From Flavivirga sp. 57AJ16 (GTDB lineage Bacteria > Bacteroidota > Bacteroidia > Flavobacteriales > Flavobacteriaceae), in contig NZ_JAQZAT010000009.1 of NCBI RefSeq assembly GCF_028736925.1, positions 153,956 to 217,955 on the forward strand: 64,000 nt of DNA. Direction: 5' to 3'. Shown here in pieces: positions 1-9,157 of the stretch (its first letter is position 1; each line of letters opens with the position of its first letter). A program made the position numbers and the translations under genes. The notes below the pieces were generated by a model. That model ran no database searches. It saw nothing but the letters and a program-made list of their open reading frames with translations, and was not told where the DNA came from.

Positions 1-33
1 TATGAAGGCTTTAAAAATATATTTTAAAATGGA

Positions 34-813
34 TTATAGTTTTGAAAACAGTTTTTCCATTTTTGCTTTTTGTTCTTCAGCTAAAGCGGCGTCTACCAAA
101 ATTCTGCCACTGTGCTCATCTGTAATGACTTTTTTACGTGAAGCAATTTCTACTTGTACTTGAGGCGGTATTGTAAAGAAAGATCCTCCAGAAGCTCCTC
201 TTTCGATAGGTACAACAGCTAAACCATTTTTAACATTTAAACGAATTCTATTATAAGCAGCTACTAAACGCTCTTCAATTTGAGTTTTGTAAGCTTCCGA
301 TTTTTCGATTAAAGCTTGCTCTTCTTTTTCTGTTTCAGATAAAATGGCATCTAACTCACCTTTTTTGTGCTTTAAATGTGTTTCACGTTCTTTTAAACGA
401 CCTTTTGTCTCGGTAATAACTTCTTTTTTCTGCTCAATTTGAGCCTTGAATTCTTTAATATGCTTTTCAGCTAATTGAATTTCTAATTCTTGAAATTCAA
501 TTTCTTTAGTCAAGGAATTATATTCTCTGTTATTTCTAACATTTTTTTGTTGCTCGCTGTACTTTTTTATTAAAGCTTTAGACTCTTCAATAAGGTTTTT
601 CTTAGAGGTAATATCATTATCGATTACTTCTAAACTAGCAACAAGTTTTTCTAATCTTATGCTTAGTCCAGCAACTTCATCTTCTAAATCACGAACTTCT
701 AAAGGAAGTTCTCCACGAACATTTCTGATTTCATCTATACGAGAATCTATTAGTTGTAAATCGTATAAAGCTCTTAAGCGCTCTTCTACAGTTACTTCTT
801 TCTTTTTAGCCAT
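34..813 (-). CDS. CT398-like coiled-coil protein with a cysteine-less zinc-ribbon relic
   Basis: A 259-residue cytoplasmic protein. Residues ~10-180 are highly charged heptad-like sequence consistent with the long antiparallel coiled-coil hairpin of the CT398/zf-RING_7 family. The C-terminal part (~200-245) aligns by eye with the C4 zinc ribbon of that family, but the four expected cysteines are replaced: GASGGSF stands where GACGGCF is usual, and ITDEHSGRIL where ITCEHCGRIL is usual. Metal binding by this domain is therefore unlikely. It starts only 3 bases after the stop of the Nif3-like gene on the same strand, and this pair is commonly linked in Bacteroidota. Its molecular role is not established. 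The family assignment is firm; function is open. Confidence 0.85.
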   Translation of the reverse strand: MAKKKEVTVEERLRALYDLQLIDSRIDEIRNVRGELPLEVRDLEDEVAGLSIRLEKLVASLEVIDNDITSKKNLIEESKALIKKYSEQQKNVRNNREYNSLTKEIEFQELEIQLAEKHIKEFKAQIEQKKEVITETKGRLKERETHLKHKKGELDAILSETEKEEQALIEKSEAYKTQIEERLVAAYNRIRLNVKNGLAVVPIERGASGGSFFTIPPQVQVEIASRKKVITDEHSGRILVDAALAEEQKAKMEKLFSKL

Positions 814-816
814 ACT

Positions 817-1911
817 TTAAAAATACTTAACAGGATTGGTAGTTATCTTTGATAAAACGACTGCAAAATTAGTGATTTTTTTTGTAAGATATGCTACTAA
901 AAGATTTTTTGTGAACTGTTCGCTTTCATAATGTCCTATATCTGCCAAAAGAATGCGGTTTTCCGCGGTAAAAAAGTCATGATATTTTAAATCTGAAGTT
1001 ATAAAGGCATCAGCACCAGATGTTTTAGCTGCTTCAATGGCGAAACTGCCAGACCCTCCTAAAACGGCTATTTTTTTTATTGGTTTGTTTAAAAATGAAG
1101 AATGCCTAATACATGCTGTATTCATTTTGGTCTTTATATGGTTTAGGAAGCTGGACGCATCCATGGGATCTTTTAATTCGCCTACCATGCCCATACCAAT
1201 ACTTTGGTTTTTATTTTCGAGCGTGGTTATCTCATAGGCAATTTCTTCATAACTGTGGGCATCAAAAAGGGTATTGATAACAGTTGGTTCTAAATGTTTA
1301 GCATAGGTAAACGTAACTTTAGTTTCTATTTCGGTATGTGTTTTTCCTTTTTCTCCTTTTGTTGGATTGGAGCTTTCATTGCCCTTAAAGGTGCCGTAAC
1401 CTTCTACGTTAAAACTACAATCGCTATAATTACCTATGCTTCCAGCGCCTACATTAAATAAAGCTGCTCGTAATTTTTCTGCTTCATCTTTTGGGACATA
1501 GGTCGTTAGTTTTTTAATCGTTTGAGATTGCGGAATTAAAATATGTTTATTGGTTAGCTCCAATTGATTGCAAATCATATCATTTACACCTTGCAAGGCA
1601 TTATCCAGAGCAGTATGCATACTGTAAATAGCAATATCGTGTTTGATCGCTTTCATAACAACACGCTCTACATAATTCTTCCCCGTTAGTTTTTTTAAGC
1701 CTTTAAAAATAATGGGATGAAAACTAACAATAAGATTACAGTTTTCTTTTATGGCTTCATCTACAACAGCCTCTAGGGTGTCCAATGTAACAAGAACACC
1801 TGTTATTTTTTCATTTTTGTTACCAACTAAAAGCCCAACATTGTCAAAATCTTCAGCGTAAGCTAATGGCGCTAATTCTTCTAAGTGGTTAATAACGTCT
1901 TGAACAATCAT
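817..1911 (-). CDS. Nif3-like dinuclear metal center hexameric protein (YqfO/YbgI family)
   Basis: A 364-residue protein of the NIF3/DUF34 family, toroidal hexamers with a two-metal site. It is the long version, with a CutA/PII-like insertion in the middle (roughly residues 130-235). Visible metal-site segments are FHPIIF around residue 65 (the usual HHP reads FHP here), MHTALDN around 100, and DIGHYESE near the C terminus. Some relatives are annotated as GTP cyclohydrolase I type 2, but that activity is doubtful for the family. It is the first gene of a two-gene unit with the coiled-coil gene 3 bases downstream. The ATG start is followed by a typical family N terminus. Confidence 0.9.
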   Translation of the reverse strand: MIVQDVINHLEELAPLAYAEDFDNVGLLVGNKNEKITGVLVTLDTLEAVVDEAIKENCNLIVSFHPIIFKGLKKLTGKNYVERVVMKAIKHDIAIYSMHTALDNALQGVNDMICNQLELTNKHILIPQSQTIKKLTTYVPKDEAEKLRAALFNVGAGSIGNYSDCSFNVEGYGTFKGNESSNPTKGEKGKTHTEIETKVTFTYAKHLEPTVINTLFDAHSYEEIAYEITTLENKNQSIGMGMVGELKDPMDASSFLNHIKTKMNTACIRHSSFLNKPIKKIAVLGGSGSFAIEAAKTSGADAFITSDLKYHDFFTAENRILLADIGHYESEQFTKNLLVAYLTKKITNFAVVLSKITTNPVKYF

Positions 1912-1939
1912 AGTATTTGTGTTTAATTAAAAAAGAATT

Positions 1940-2002
1940 CTCCAACGTTCTACGTTGGAGTTTCCATTTAATACCAATTATCATTCCCGTAAAAACGGGA
2001 AT
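1940..2002. repeat. Two small palindromes between the divergent Nif3-like and lpxK genes
   Basis: Two hairpins lie in the divergent gap. The first (1940-1960) has 8-base arms ctccaacg/cgttggag around ttcta. The second (1983-2002) has arms attcccgt/acgggaat around aaaa and resembles the REP-like palindromes seen at 37.95 kb. Just before the second is ataccaattat, the terminal sequence of the small inverted-repeat elements at 44.15 and 62.32 kb. Both genes point away from this gap, so these are not simple terminators. Confidence 0.6.
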
Positions 2003-2139
2003 CTAAAATATAAAGAATTTGGGGTTTTGTCTCAATGACCATAATGAAACGTTTAAAATACCTTTATAGCGCTACCTTAAGGGTCGTTCGTTTCAGAAAT
2101 TCTTTTATTTTCAAAGATAAAATAATTACATTCGTTGCA

Positions 2140-3150
2140 ATGAATTTTTTGCGTTACATTTTGTTTCCTATTGTTCCTATTTACTATTTGGTAACATGGT
2201 TAAGGAATAAGTTATATGATTTTGGAATTAAAAAGTCTAAATCGTATGGGCTTCCTGTGATTTGTGTTGGTAATTTAAGTGTGGGAGGTACAGGAAAAAC
2301 ACCTATGATCGAGTATTTAATCAATCTTTTAAAAAATGATTATTTGGTAGCTACTTTAAGCCGAGGTTATAAACGAAAAACAGTGGGGTTCCAATTGGCG
2401 AATGAGGGATCTACTGTTGAATCGATAGGAGATGAACCTTTTCAGTTTTATAATAAGTTTAAAAATAAAGTTTACGTAGCTGTCGATACAGATAGAAATA
2501 ACGGGATTAAACAGTTACGATCCATGACTAACCCGCCGGAAATTATTTTACTTGATGATGCTTTTCAGCATAGAAAGGTAAAAGCTGGATTTAATATTTT
2601 GCTAACCACTTATAATAATCCATATTATAAAGATATTGTTTTACCTACCGGTAATTTACGTGAACCTAGAAGTGGTGCAAAACGAGCTCATATTATTATG
2701 GTTACCAAATGTCCAAAAGATCTGCATGAATCCGAAAAGAAAACCATCTTACAGCAAATAAATCCGGAAATTAATCAGCAGGTGTTTTTTAGTTCGATTA
2801 GCTATTCAAATAATGTTGTTTCTGCTAATACGACCAGATCTATTGAAGAGTTGGGCGAGTTTACTTTGGTTACGGGTATTGCAAATGCATCTCCTTTAGT
2901 TGGCTTTTTAAATGGGAAAGGTTTAAAGTTTGAGCATTTACATTTTAAAGATCATCATGAATTTTCAAAACAAGATATTCTTGAGCTAAATAAAAGGGCA
3001 TTGATAGTAACTACAGAAAAGGATTTTATGCGTTTAAAACAATATAGGTCTTTAAAGAACAAATTATTTTATCTGCCCATTAGCATGGATGTTAATGATG
3101 AGATAAAAATAAATAAGTTGATACAGGATTTTTTAAAATCCAGGAACTAG
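2140..3150 (+). CDS. lpxK: Tetraacyldisaccharide 4'-kinase
   Basis: LpxK phosphorylates the 4' position of the lipid A disaccharide-1-phosphate at the inner membrane. The 336-residue product has an N-terminal membrane segment (FLRYILFPIVPIYYLVTW), then the P-loop in VGNLSVGGTGKTP and the family segment ILLDDAFQHRKV. The reading frame is open back to an ATG at 2035, but ATG 2140 gives the normal LpxK N terminus, and the extra 35 residues have no family counterpart, so 2140 is chosen. The 3' end overlaps the converging histidine kinase gene by 4 bases. Family call is secure. Confidence 0.93.
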   Translation: MNFLRYILFPIVPIYYLVTWLRNKLYDFGIKKSKSYGLPVICVGNLSVGGTGKTPMIEYLINLLKNDYLVATLSRGYKRKTVGFQLANEGSTVESIGDEPFQFYNKFKNKVYVAVDTDRNNGIKQLRSMTNPPEIILLDDAFQHRKVKAGFNILLTTYNNPYYKDIVLPTGNLREPRSGAKRAHIIMVTKCPKDLHESEKKTILQQINPEINQQVFFSSISYSNNVVSANTTRSIEELGEFTLVTGIANASPLVGFLNGKGLKFEHLHFKDHHEFSKQDILELNKRALIVTTEKDFMRLKQYRSLKNKLFYLPISMDVNDEIKINKLIQDFLKSRN

Positions 3151-5411
3151 GCTGTAGCAGATCGATCTTTATTTGCTGCTAAAGCGTTATAAAGTTTTTT
3201 CTCGAACTCTTCTTGTTTAAATGGTTTTGGAATAATATCAGTAAAGCCAGCTTCTTCAAATTCATGCATTTTATCTTCAATGGTGACAGCCGTTAGGGCA
3301 AAAATGGTTAACTCCTTATCAAAAGATCGAACTCTTTTGGTCGCTTCCATGCCGCTGATGCCAGGCATATGAATATCCATTAAAATAATATCGTATTTGT
3401 TAGCCTTGATCATTTCGACAGCTTCTTCACCATTGTCTACTATATCACATTTAAGACTCATTTTAGTAAGAATCTTTTTGGTAATCATTTGATTTATTTT
3501 ATTGTCTTCAACAACCAAAATCTTAACATTGGTCAAATCTAGTTTACTTGTATCCCCATCAAAATAAGTTACTTTGTTTTCTTTTGCTTCTTCTACAGAA
3601 GTGTACTCAAGAGGTATTTCAAAGTAGAATGTCGTTCCTTTTTCTAATTCACTTTTTACGTAAATTTTTCCTTTTAGGATATCAATTAACCCTTTTACGA
3701 TAGAGAGTCCTAGACCCGTACCACCATATTTACGATTTATTTGAATAGAGCCTTGTGAAAAGCTCTCAAACATATTGTCCTGTTTTTCTTGACTAATGCC
3801 AATACCATTATCTTCTACTTCAAAACGCAAGGTGTAAACATTCTCTTTTTCCTCTATTTTATAAGCTCTAATCCAAATATCGCCATCTTTGGTAAACTTA
3901 ATGGAGTTCCCAATTAAATTAATGAGGATTTGAGAGATTTTTAATTGATCGGCAATAAAGTTCTCTGGTAAATCGGTATCGTACTCAAAATGAATTTTAA
4001 CATTGTTATCTAGTGCAGAATTGTTAAGTGCTAAAACAATATTGTTTATTTTCTTTTTTAAGTTGAACGATTCTGGTTCAATGTCAACTTTATTTGCTTC
4101 AATTTTATTTATTTGAAGAATATCATTAATAAACGTTAAGAGGTAATCCCCAGAAAATTTTAACGATTTTAAATGCTGAACTTGTTCAGGTTTTGGGTTT
4201 TCATCCAATAACATGTTACTTAACCCGGTAACCGCATAAAGAGGTGTACGTAATTCGTGAGTAACCGTAGATAAGAAATTAGCTTTGGTTTTTGATGCTA
4301 ATTCCGCTTTTTCTTTAGCAATAATAAGTTCTCCATTTTTTTTATGAAGCATATTATTGGTTTTAAGTCTAATGTTGTTGTTTTTGTAGAGCGATAAGGT
4401 TAACAGTGATAATATGGTTATTAAAGCAACACTTAAAATAGAAATTAAAGTGCCCAGGTTTTTATCGTCTTCGGCTTTTTCTAATTTTTCTTCGATCTCA
4501 TCATTCTTTTCATTGGCCAGGTTTAATAGGTCCAGTGTTGATAGATCTTGAGCGTTCGAAGAATTTAAACGTATTAAGGCTCTTATAGAATCAGAAAGTT
4601 TTAAATGCTTATATAAATATTCTCTGGAAAGTTTGAAATCTTCCAGGGCTTTATATATATTACTAATAACGAACAAGCCCTCATTTTGTATACTTTTAAA
4701 GTTGTTTTCTTCGGTGATTTCCAGACCTTCATTAGCTAGGGCCAAAGCTTTTTCGTAATCACCTAATTTACTATAAACGATACCATGTTTAATCAGGGCA
4801 TCACTTAGAACTTCTTTGTATTCACCTTTTTTAGCCTGTGCCACAGATTGTTCAATAATGTCCCTTGCTTTTTCATAATCTTTTAAAAACATATAAGTTT
4901 TACCTTCACAGAGAAGCACTTCAGCCAATTTTTCGTTTAAACCTTCTTCCTGAAATTTTGACTTTGCTGCGGTGTAAGAGTCAAGAGCCTGTTCATAGGC
5001 CTCTTTTGCTAAATAAACATCTCCAAAAATTTTATAGGATTTACCTAGGTTTTTGTTATCGTTAATAATTCTTTGTACTTCAATTGCTTTATTAAGATAT
5101 TTTATAGCGTTGTCTTCCTTTTCAATTATGAGCTGAAGTTTTCCTTTAATAGTATAAATAACTCCAATGCTTTTCTTATTATTCGATTTTTCTGCTAATT
5201 TTAAGGCTTCATCCAGGTTTTTTTGAGCGTCATAATAGTTATATTTCTCAAGATCGGCTTGAGCTTGCTCCATACGATAATTGATTTCATTTTGCTGAAT
5301 CTCAGGGTCGTCATCCATTGTTTTTTGTGACGAAGCACTCAGGCAAAATAACATGACTATAACGTATATGTAGTTCTTAACTTGGGACATTTTATTAAAT
5401 ATTGCTAACAA
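3147..5411 (-). CDS. TPR-containing hybrid histidine kinase with receiver domain
   Basis: A 754-residue membrane sensor kinase. Order: N-terminal hydrophobic/signal segment (to ~28), about six TPR units (~45-275), one membrane helix (~320-342), a short coiled coil, HisKA with phospho-accepting H385 (STVTHELRTP), an HATPase_c domain with the N box (NLIGNSIKFT, ~498-507), G1 DNGIGIS and G2 GGTGLGLS, then a receiver domain with E635/D636, phospho-acceptor D679 and a KPF lysine. There is no output domain, so phosphotransfer must go elsewhere. It starts 6 bases after gap stops, so it probably shares a transcript with lipA and gap. An internal ATG at codon 8 is an alternative start. Confidence 0.92.
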   Translation of the reverse strand: MLAIFNKMSQVKNYIYVIVMLFCLSASSQKTMDDDPEIQQNEINYRMEQAQADLEKYNYYDAQKNLDEALKLAEKSNNKKSIGVIYTIKGKLQLIIEKEDNAIKYLNKAIEVQRIINDNKNLGKSYKIFGDVYLAKEAYEQALDSYTAAKSKFQEEGLNEKLAEVLLCEGKTYMFLKDYEKARDIIEQSVAQAKKGEYKEVLSDALIKHGIVYSKLGDYEKALALANEGLEITEENNFKSIQNEGLFVISNIYKALEDFKLSREYLYKHLKLSDSIRALIRLNSSNAQDLSTLDLLNLANEKNDEIEEKLEKAEDDKNLGTLISILSVALITILSLLTLSLYKNNNIRLKTNNMLHKKNGELIIAKEKAELASKTKANFLSTVTHELRTPLYAVTGLSNMLLDENPKPEQVQHLKSLKFSGDYLLTFINDILQINKIEANKVDIEPESFNLKKKINNIVLALNNSALDNNVKIHFEYDTDLPENFIADQLKISQILINLIGNSIKFTKDGDIWIRAYKIEEKENVYTLRFEVEDNGIGISQEKQDNMFESFSQGSIQINRKYGGTGLGLSIVKGLIDILKGKIYVKSELEKGTTFYFEIPLEYTSVEEAKENKVTYFDGDTSKLDLTNVKILVVEDNKINQMITKKILTKMSLKCDIVDNGEEAVEMIKANKYDIILMDIHMPGISGMEATKRVRSFDKELTIFALTAVTIEDKMHEFEEAGFTDIIPKPFKQEEFEKKLYNALAANKDRSATA

Positions 5412-5417
5412 ATATAA

Positions 5418-6434
5418 TTATTTTATCGATAAAATACACTTTTTTTCCGACAAATTGCATATTAGGTCAATTATCCGTTTAGAATAACCGGTTTCATTGT
5501 CATACCAACCTATTATTTTTACCATGTTTCCAATGACAGAGGTCATACCTGAATCAAAAACACAAGAATGCGTATTTCCGACAATATCAATTGAAACAAT
5601 AGGGTCTTCAATATACTCTAGAATACCTTTATAATGATTTTTAGAAGCTTCTTTAAAAGCATTATTAATATCCGCTATAGAGACATCTTTTTTTACATTA
5701 AAGGTAATATCGGTTAGAGAACCATTTATCACTGGTACTCTTATGCCACAACCGCCTATAACATCTGATAAGTCTGGGAATATTTTAGTAAGCGCTTTTG
5801 CCGCTCCTGTTGTGGTAGGTACAATAGATTGACCAGCAGCTCTTGCACGGCGTAAATCGCGATGTGGTTGATCATGTAAACTTTGATCGGTGGTATAGGA
5901 ATGAACCGTAGTAATATAAGCCTGGTTAATACCACAAAGTTTATTGATAACATCAATCATAGGAGCCGCATTATTAGTAGTGCATGATGCATTGGAAATG
6001 ATGGTTTCAGAACCATCAATACTACTATCGTTAACACCTATAACTATGGTTTTTATAGTATCCTCTGAAGATGGAACACTTAAAATAACAGATTTAGCAC
6101 CATTGTTTATGTGGTTTTGTAGCTCTGAAGTTGTTTTGAATTTTCCAGTAGATTCAATAACAAAATCTATATTATAGGGGCTCCAATTAACGGTTTTTGG
6201 ATGCTTGCTATTTAGTAAAGGAATTTTTTCTTCATTTACAATAATGTGACGATCATCGTACGATACGATACCATTAAACAACCCATGAACACTATCATAT
6301 TTAAGAAGGTGACTTAGCGTTTTGGTATCTGCTAAATCATTAATAGCGACAACCTGTATATTTTTATAATCTTGAAGTAATCTAAAAACACGTCGACCTA
6401 TTCTCCCAAATCCATTAATTGCAACCGTAATCAT
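5418..6434 (-). CDS. gap: Type I glyceraldehyde-3-phosphate dehydrogenase
   Basis: Cytosolic phosphorylating GAPDH of glycolysis/gluconeogenesis, 338 residues. The Rossmann motif INGFGRIGRR is at residues 6-15, an NAD-favouring aspartate at D33, catalytic C151 in SNASCTTNN, catalytic H178 in TTVHSYTTDQ, and the nicotinamide-contact segment YDNETGYS near the C terminus. The second cysteine of the usual SCTTNC is Asn here. It lies between lipA (4 bases upstream) and the hybrid kinase (6 bases downstream) on the same strand. Flavobacteria often carry more than one GAPDH, so whether this copy is mainly catabolic cannot be told from sequence. Confidence 0.93.
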   Translation of the reverse strand: MITVAINGFGRIGRRVFRLLQDYKNIQVVAINDLADTKTLSHLLKYDSVHGLFNGIVSYDDRHIIVNEEKIPLLNSKHPKTVNWSPYNIDFVIESTGKFKTTSELQNHINNGAKSVILSVPSSEDTIKTIVIGVNDSSIDGSETIISNASCTTNNAAPMIDVINKLCGINQAYITTVHSYTTDQSLHDQPHRDLRRARAAGQSIVPTTTGAAKALTKIFPDLSDVIGGCGIRVPVINGSLTDITFNVKKDVSIADINNAFKEASKNHYKGILEYIEDPIVSIDIVGNTHSCVFDSGMTSVIGNMVKIIGWYDNETGYSKRIIDLICNLSEKKCILSIK

Positions 6435-6438
6435 AATT

Positions 6439-7317
6439 TTAATTAATGTGTTTTTGTGCTCGGTAAGAAGATCTTACCAAGGCACTACTTTCAACATGGC
6501 GGAAACCTAGTTCAAGACCAATTTCCTCATATTCCTTAAACTGATCTGGATTTATAAACTGTTTTACGGGTAAATGTTTTTTGCTGGGTTGAAGGTATTG
6601 GCCAATGGTAACGACATCGACATCATTTGCTTTTAGATCGTGAAGCGTAGCAATAACTTCCTCTCTGGTTTCTCCCAGACCAAGCATAATACCGGATTTT
6701 GTACGTCTTTGACCTTGTTGCTTTAGATATTTTAAAACGCCTAGACTTCTATCGTATTGAGCTTGTATGCGAACTTGACGGGTTAAGCGTCTAACAGTTT
6801 CAATATTATGGGACACCACTTCTGGAGCTACCTCTATAATTCTGTCTATATGTTGCTCAATACCTTGAAAATCGGGGATTAAAGTTTCAAGGGTCGTTTC
6901 GGGATTCATTCTGCGTACTGCTTTAACAGTTTCAGACCACATAATACTTCCCATGTCTTTTAAGTCATCCCTATCAACACTTGTTAAAACGGCATGTTTT
7001 ATTTTCATGATTTTTATAGACCGCGCTACTTTTTCAGGTTCATCCCAATCTACAGTTTCTGGTCTTCCGGTCTTTACACCGCAAAAGCCACAAGAACGGG
7101 TGCAAACGTTTCCCAGTATCATAAACGTTGCAGTACCTTCTCCCCAGCATTCACCCATGTTTGGGCAGCTACCGGAAGTACAAATAGTATTTAGTTTATA
7201 TTTATCAACTAAGCCCCTAAGTTCGGTATACTTTTTACCAGTTGGAAGCTTAACACGAAGCCATTTTGGCTTTGCTTGTCGTTCTGGCAGTATATTTGAA
7301 GCAGTTTCTGAATTCAT
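6439..7317 (-). CDS. lipA: Lipoyl synthase (radical SAM)
   Basis: LipA inserts two sulfurs into protein-bound octanoyl groups to make the lipoyl cofactor. The 292-residue protein has both iron-sulfur cluster motifs: the auxiliary cluster cysteines C46, C51 and C57 ([12 protein letters not shown]) and the radical SAM CX3CX2C at C72, C76 and C79 (CTRSCGFC). The C-terminal RSSY segment, whose serine ligates the auxiliary cluster, is present. It precedes gap by 4 bases, so it is probably co-transcribed with gap and the histidine kinase. The lipoyl transferase partner lipB is not in the window. Confidence 0.96.
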   Translation of the reverse strand: MNSETASNILPERQAKPKWLRVKLPTGKKYTELRGLVDKYKLNTICTSGSCPNMGECWGEGTATFMILGNVCTRSCGFCGVKTGRPETVDWDEPEKVARSIKIMKIKHAVLTSVDRDDLKDMGSIMWSETVKAVRRMNPETTLETLIPDFQGIEQHIDRIIEVAPEVVSHNIETVRRLTRQVRIQAQYDRSLGVLKYLKQQGQRRTKSGIMLGLGETREEVIATLHDLKANDVDVVTIGQYLQPSKKHLPVKQFINPDQFKEYEEIGLELGFRHVESSALVRSSYRAQKHIN

Positions 7318-7366
7318 ACATTAAAAAATAAAGCGCAAAGATACAAATAATGCTTTTAAAAGTACT

Positions 7367-8611
7367 TTATAAAGTGACGAGGTACCAGATACTAAATCCT
7401 ATTAAAAAAGTAATTCCCAACCAGCTTAAAATATGTAGTTGTTTGGACGGTCTCCAATCTTTGGGAGTATATTTACTGGAAATCAGGCGATAATTAATAA
7501 TCGCATAAAAAGGAGCTGTTATAAAAGATAAAATGGTCGCTATTTTAATAAGGAACCCCATTTCTGATGCAAAAAAGAAAAAGATACAAATGGTTCCCAT
7601 GGCCAATAAGATGATCCAAAAATTATAGTTGAATTTTGAGGATGTATTAAAAAGTAATTGTGTGCTTTTGCTCATAGCTCTTGGTGAAGCATCTAAGGCT
7701 GTTAGTGTTGTGCTAAACATGGTTGTAAAAGCTGCAATGCCAATAATTATATACGCCCAATCTCCCAGATTACTGGTATACATTTTTATTAATTGATTAG
7801 AGAATACACTAGCGGAACTACTAAATGTTTCACCATTATTAAACATCACCAATGCTCCTAATAAAAGAAACCCAATACCTAAAAAGATAGTACCTATATA
7901 GCCAACATTAAAATCAAATAATGCCGATTTGGTATTGTATTTATTAATAGCCTTCTTTTTTTCGATACACCAGAGTGATTGCCATACAGAAATATCTAAA
8001 GGGGCCGGCATCCAACCCATAAAGGCAATTAAGAAAGCTATTTCTAAGCTGTTGTTTGGCAACGTTTGAGTAAAAGAGATTGTGTTGGAATTATCAGATA
8101 TAGCCATACTTACAGCAATTAAGGTGCTAATGGTTAATGTAAAAATGATAATTTTCATTAATTTATCTAGTAATCTATACTTACCGATCATGAGTAATAA
8201 TAAACAAATGGATGTAATAATAACGGTCCAGATTTCAGTACTGGTTATAACCTTATTGCCAATTTCAAAAGTTGGAAAATCACCAAAAAGAGAAGAAGCC
8301 AAACCAGCAGTTACTATAGTTACCGCTGTTTGAATGGTAAACATAGTGGCTAAACTTAGTATGTAGTAGGCCGTTAAGACCCCATTTCCTAATTTGTGAT
8401 AGCCATCTAATAAGCTTTCCCCGGTAGCAGTGGCATAACGAGGGCCAAATTGAAAAAATGGATACTTAAATAGGTTTACTAAAAGTAAGGCCCAAAGTAG
8501 CCCTAAACCAAAATCTGCACCTGCACGGGTAGACTGCACTAAGTGCGATACACCAATAGCTGCACCTGCAAATAATAGGCCTGGACCTAAATTTTTGAGT
8601 TTGGTAGTCAT
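7367..8611 (-). CDS. Divergent Nramp (SLC11)-like metal transporter
   Basis: A 414-residue inner-membrane protein with about 11 predicted helices and the overall pattern of the Nramp family. The TM1 motif that normally reads DPGN in metal-transporting members is not present; GAAIGVSHLVQ occupies that position. In TM6 the segment is FMGWMPAPLDISV in place of the usual MPHN-type motif. This suggests a divergent subfamily whose substrate cannot be assumed to be Mn2+ or Fe2+. The gene starts directly after the ECF sigma factor stop and 49 bases separate it from lipA, so all may be co-transcribed. Confidence 0.8.
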   Translation of the reverse strand: MTTKLKNLGPGLLFAGAAIGVSHLVQSTRAGADFGLGLLWALLLVNLFKYPFFQFGPRYATATGESLLDGYHKLGNGVLTAYYILSLATMFTIQTAVTIVTAGLASSLFGDFPTFEIGNKVITSTEIWTVIITSICLLLLMIGKYRLLDKLMKIIIFTLTISTLIAVSMAISDNSNTISFTQTLPNNSLEIAFLIAFMGWMPAPLDISVWQSLWCIEKKKAINKYNTKSALFDFNVGYIGTIFLGIGFLLLGALVMFNNGETFSSSASVFSNQLIKMYTSNLGDWAYIIIGIAAFTTMFSTTLTALDASPRAMSKSTQLLFNTSSKFNYNFWIILLAMGTICIFFFFASEMGFLIKIATILSFITAPFYAIINYRLISSKYTPKDWRPSKQLHILSWLGITFLIGFSIWYLVTL

Positions 8612-9157
8612 TTATTTTTCTCGAATAATTTCAGCAAGTAATTTTTTTGCGCGCAGTAGTTTTACTTTAACATTATTTATTGGTTCCCCCAATTTCTGGG
8701 AGATTTCTTTATAGCTTAATTCTTGAAAATAGCGTAAGTTTATAACTTCTTGATAATGCGGCTTTAATTTCTTAATGTCCCGTAAAAGCTTTGCTAAATG
8801 CTGTTCGGTTATTAGTTTATCCTCGGGAGAAGGCGATTCATCTAAAATTTGATAAACGGATTTATCATCGTTGGAAACAATTTGGGAAATGGAGTGCTTT
8901 TCTTTCCGTAATAAATCAATATGAATGTTTTTAGAGATGGTAATTAACCATGTTTTAAATTTATAATTGTCATCAAAAGTCTCAATTTTATCAAATGCTT
9001 TAGAGAATGTTTGAATGGTAATATCTTCCGCATCATTTTCATTTTGAATGCGTTTTAATTGAAAACCATACACATCGTCCCAAAAGAGATCTAATAAATA
9101 ATTAAACGCTTTTTGGTCGTTTTCTTTTGCACGTTTAATGGCTTTGTTTATTTCCAA
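8612..9157 (-). CDS. ECF RNA polymerase sigma factor (orphan)
   Basis: A 181-residue sigma-70 family protein of the ECF type: region 2 (~20-90, with DVYGFQLKRI, DAEDITIQTF and FKTWLITISKN) and region 4 (~125-175, LPHYQEV-like segment, LRYFQELSYKEISQKLGEP). No anti-sigma factor is adjacent, unlike the pair at 11.6-12.9 kb. Its start overlaps the 3' end of the glycosyltransferase gene by 10 bases, and its stop abuts the Nramp-like gene, so translational coupling within this cluster is likely. Target promoters are unknown. Confidence 0.9.
   Translation of the reverse strand: MEINKAIKRAKENDQKAFNYLLDLFWDDVYGFQLKRIQNENDAEDITIQTFSKAFDKIETFDDNYKFKTWLITISKNIHIDLLRKEKHSISQIVSNDDKSVYQILDESPSPEDKLITEQHLAKLLRDIKKLKPHYQEVINLRYFQELSYKEISQKLGEPINNVKVKLLRAKKLLAEIIREK

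Noticed and set aside
2035..2139. Upstream extension of lpxK to ATG 2035
   Set aside because: The additional 35 residues have no LpxK counterpart; ATG 2140 gives the normal N terminus.
5418..6434. Non-functional GAPDH because SCTTNC is SCTTNN
   Set aside because: The catalytic Cys and His are intact; only the second, non-essential cysteine differs.
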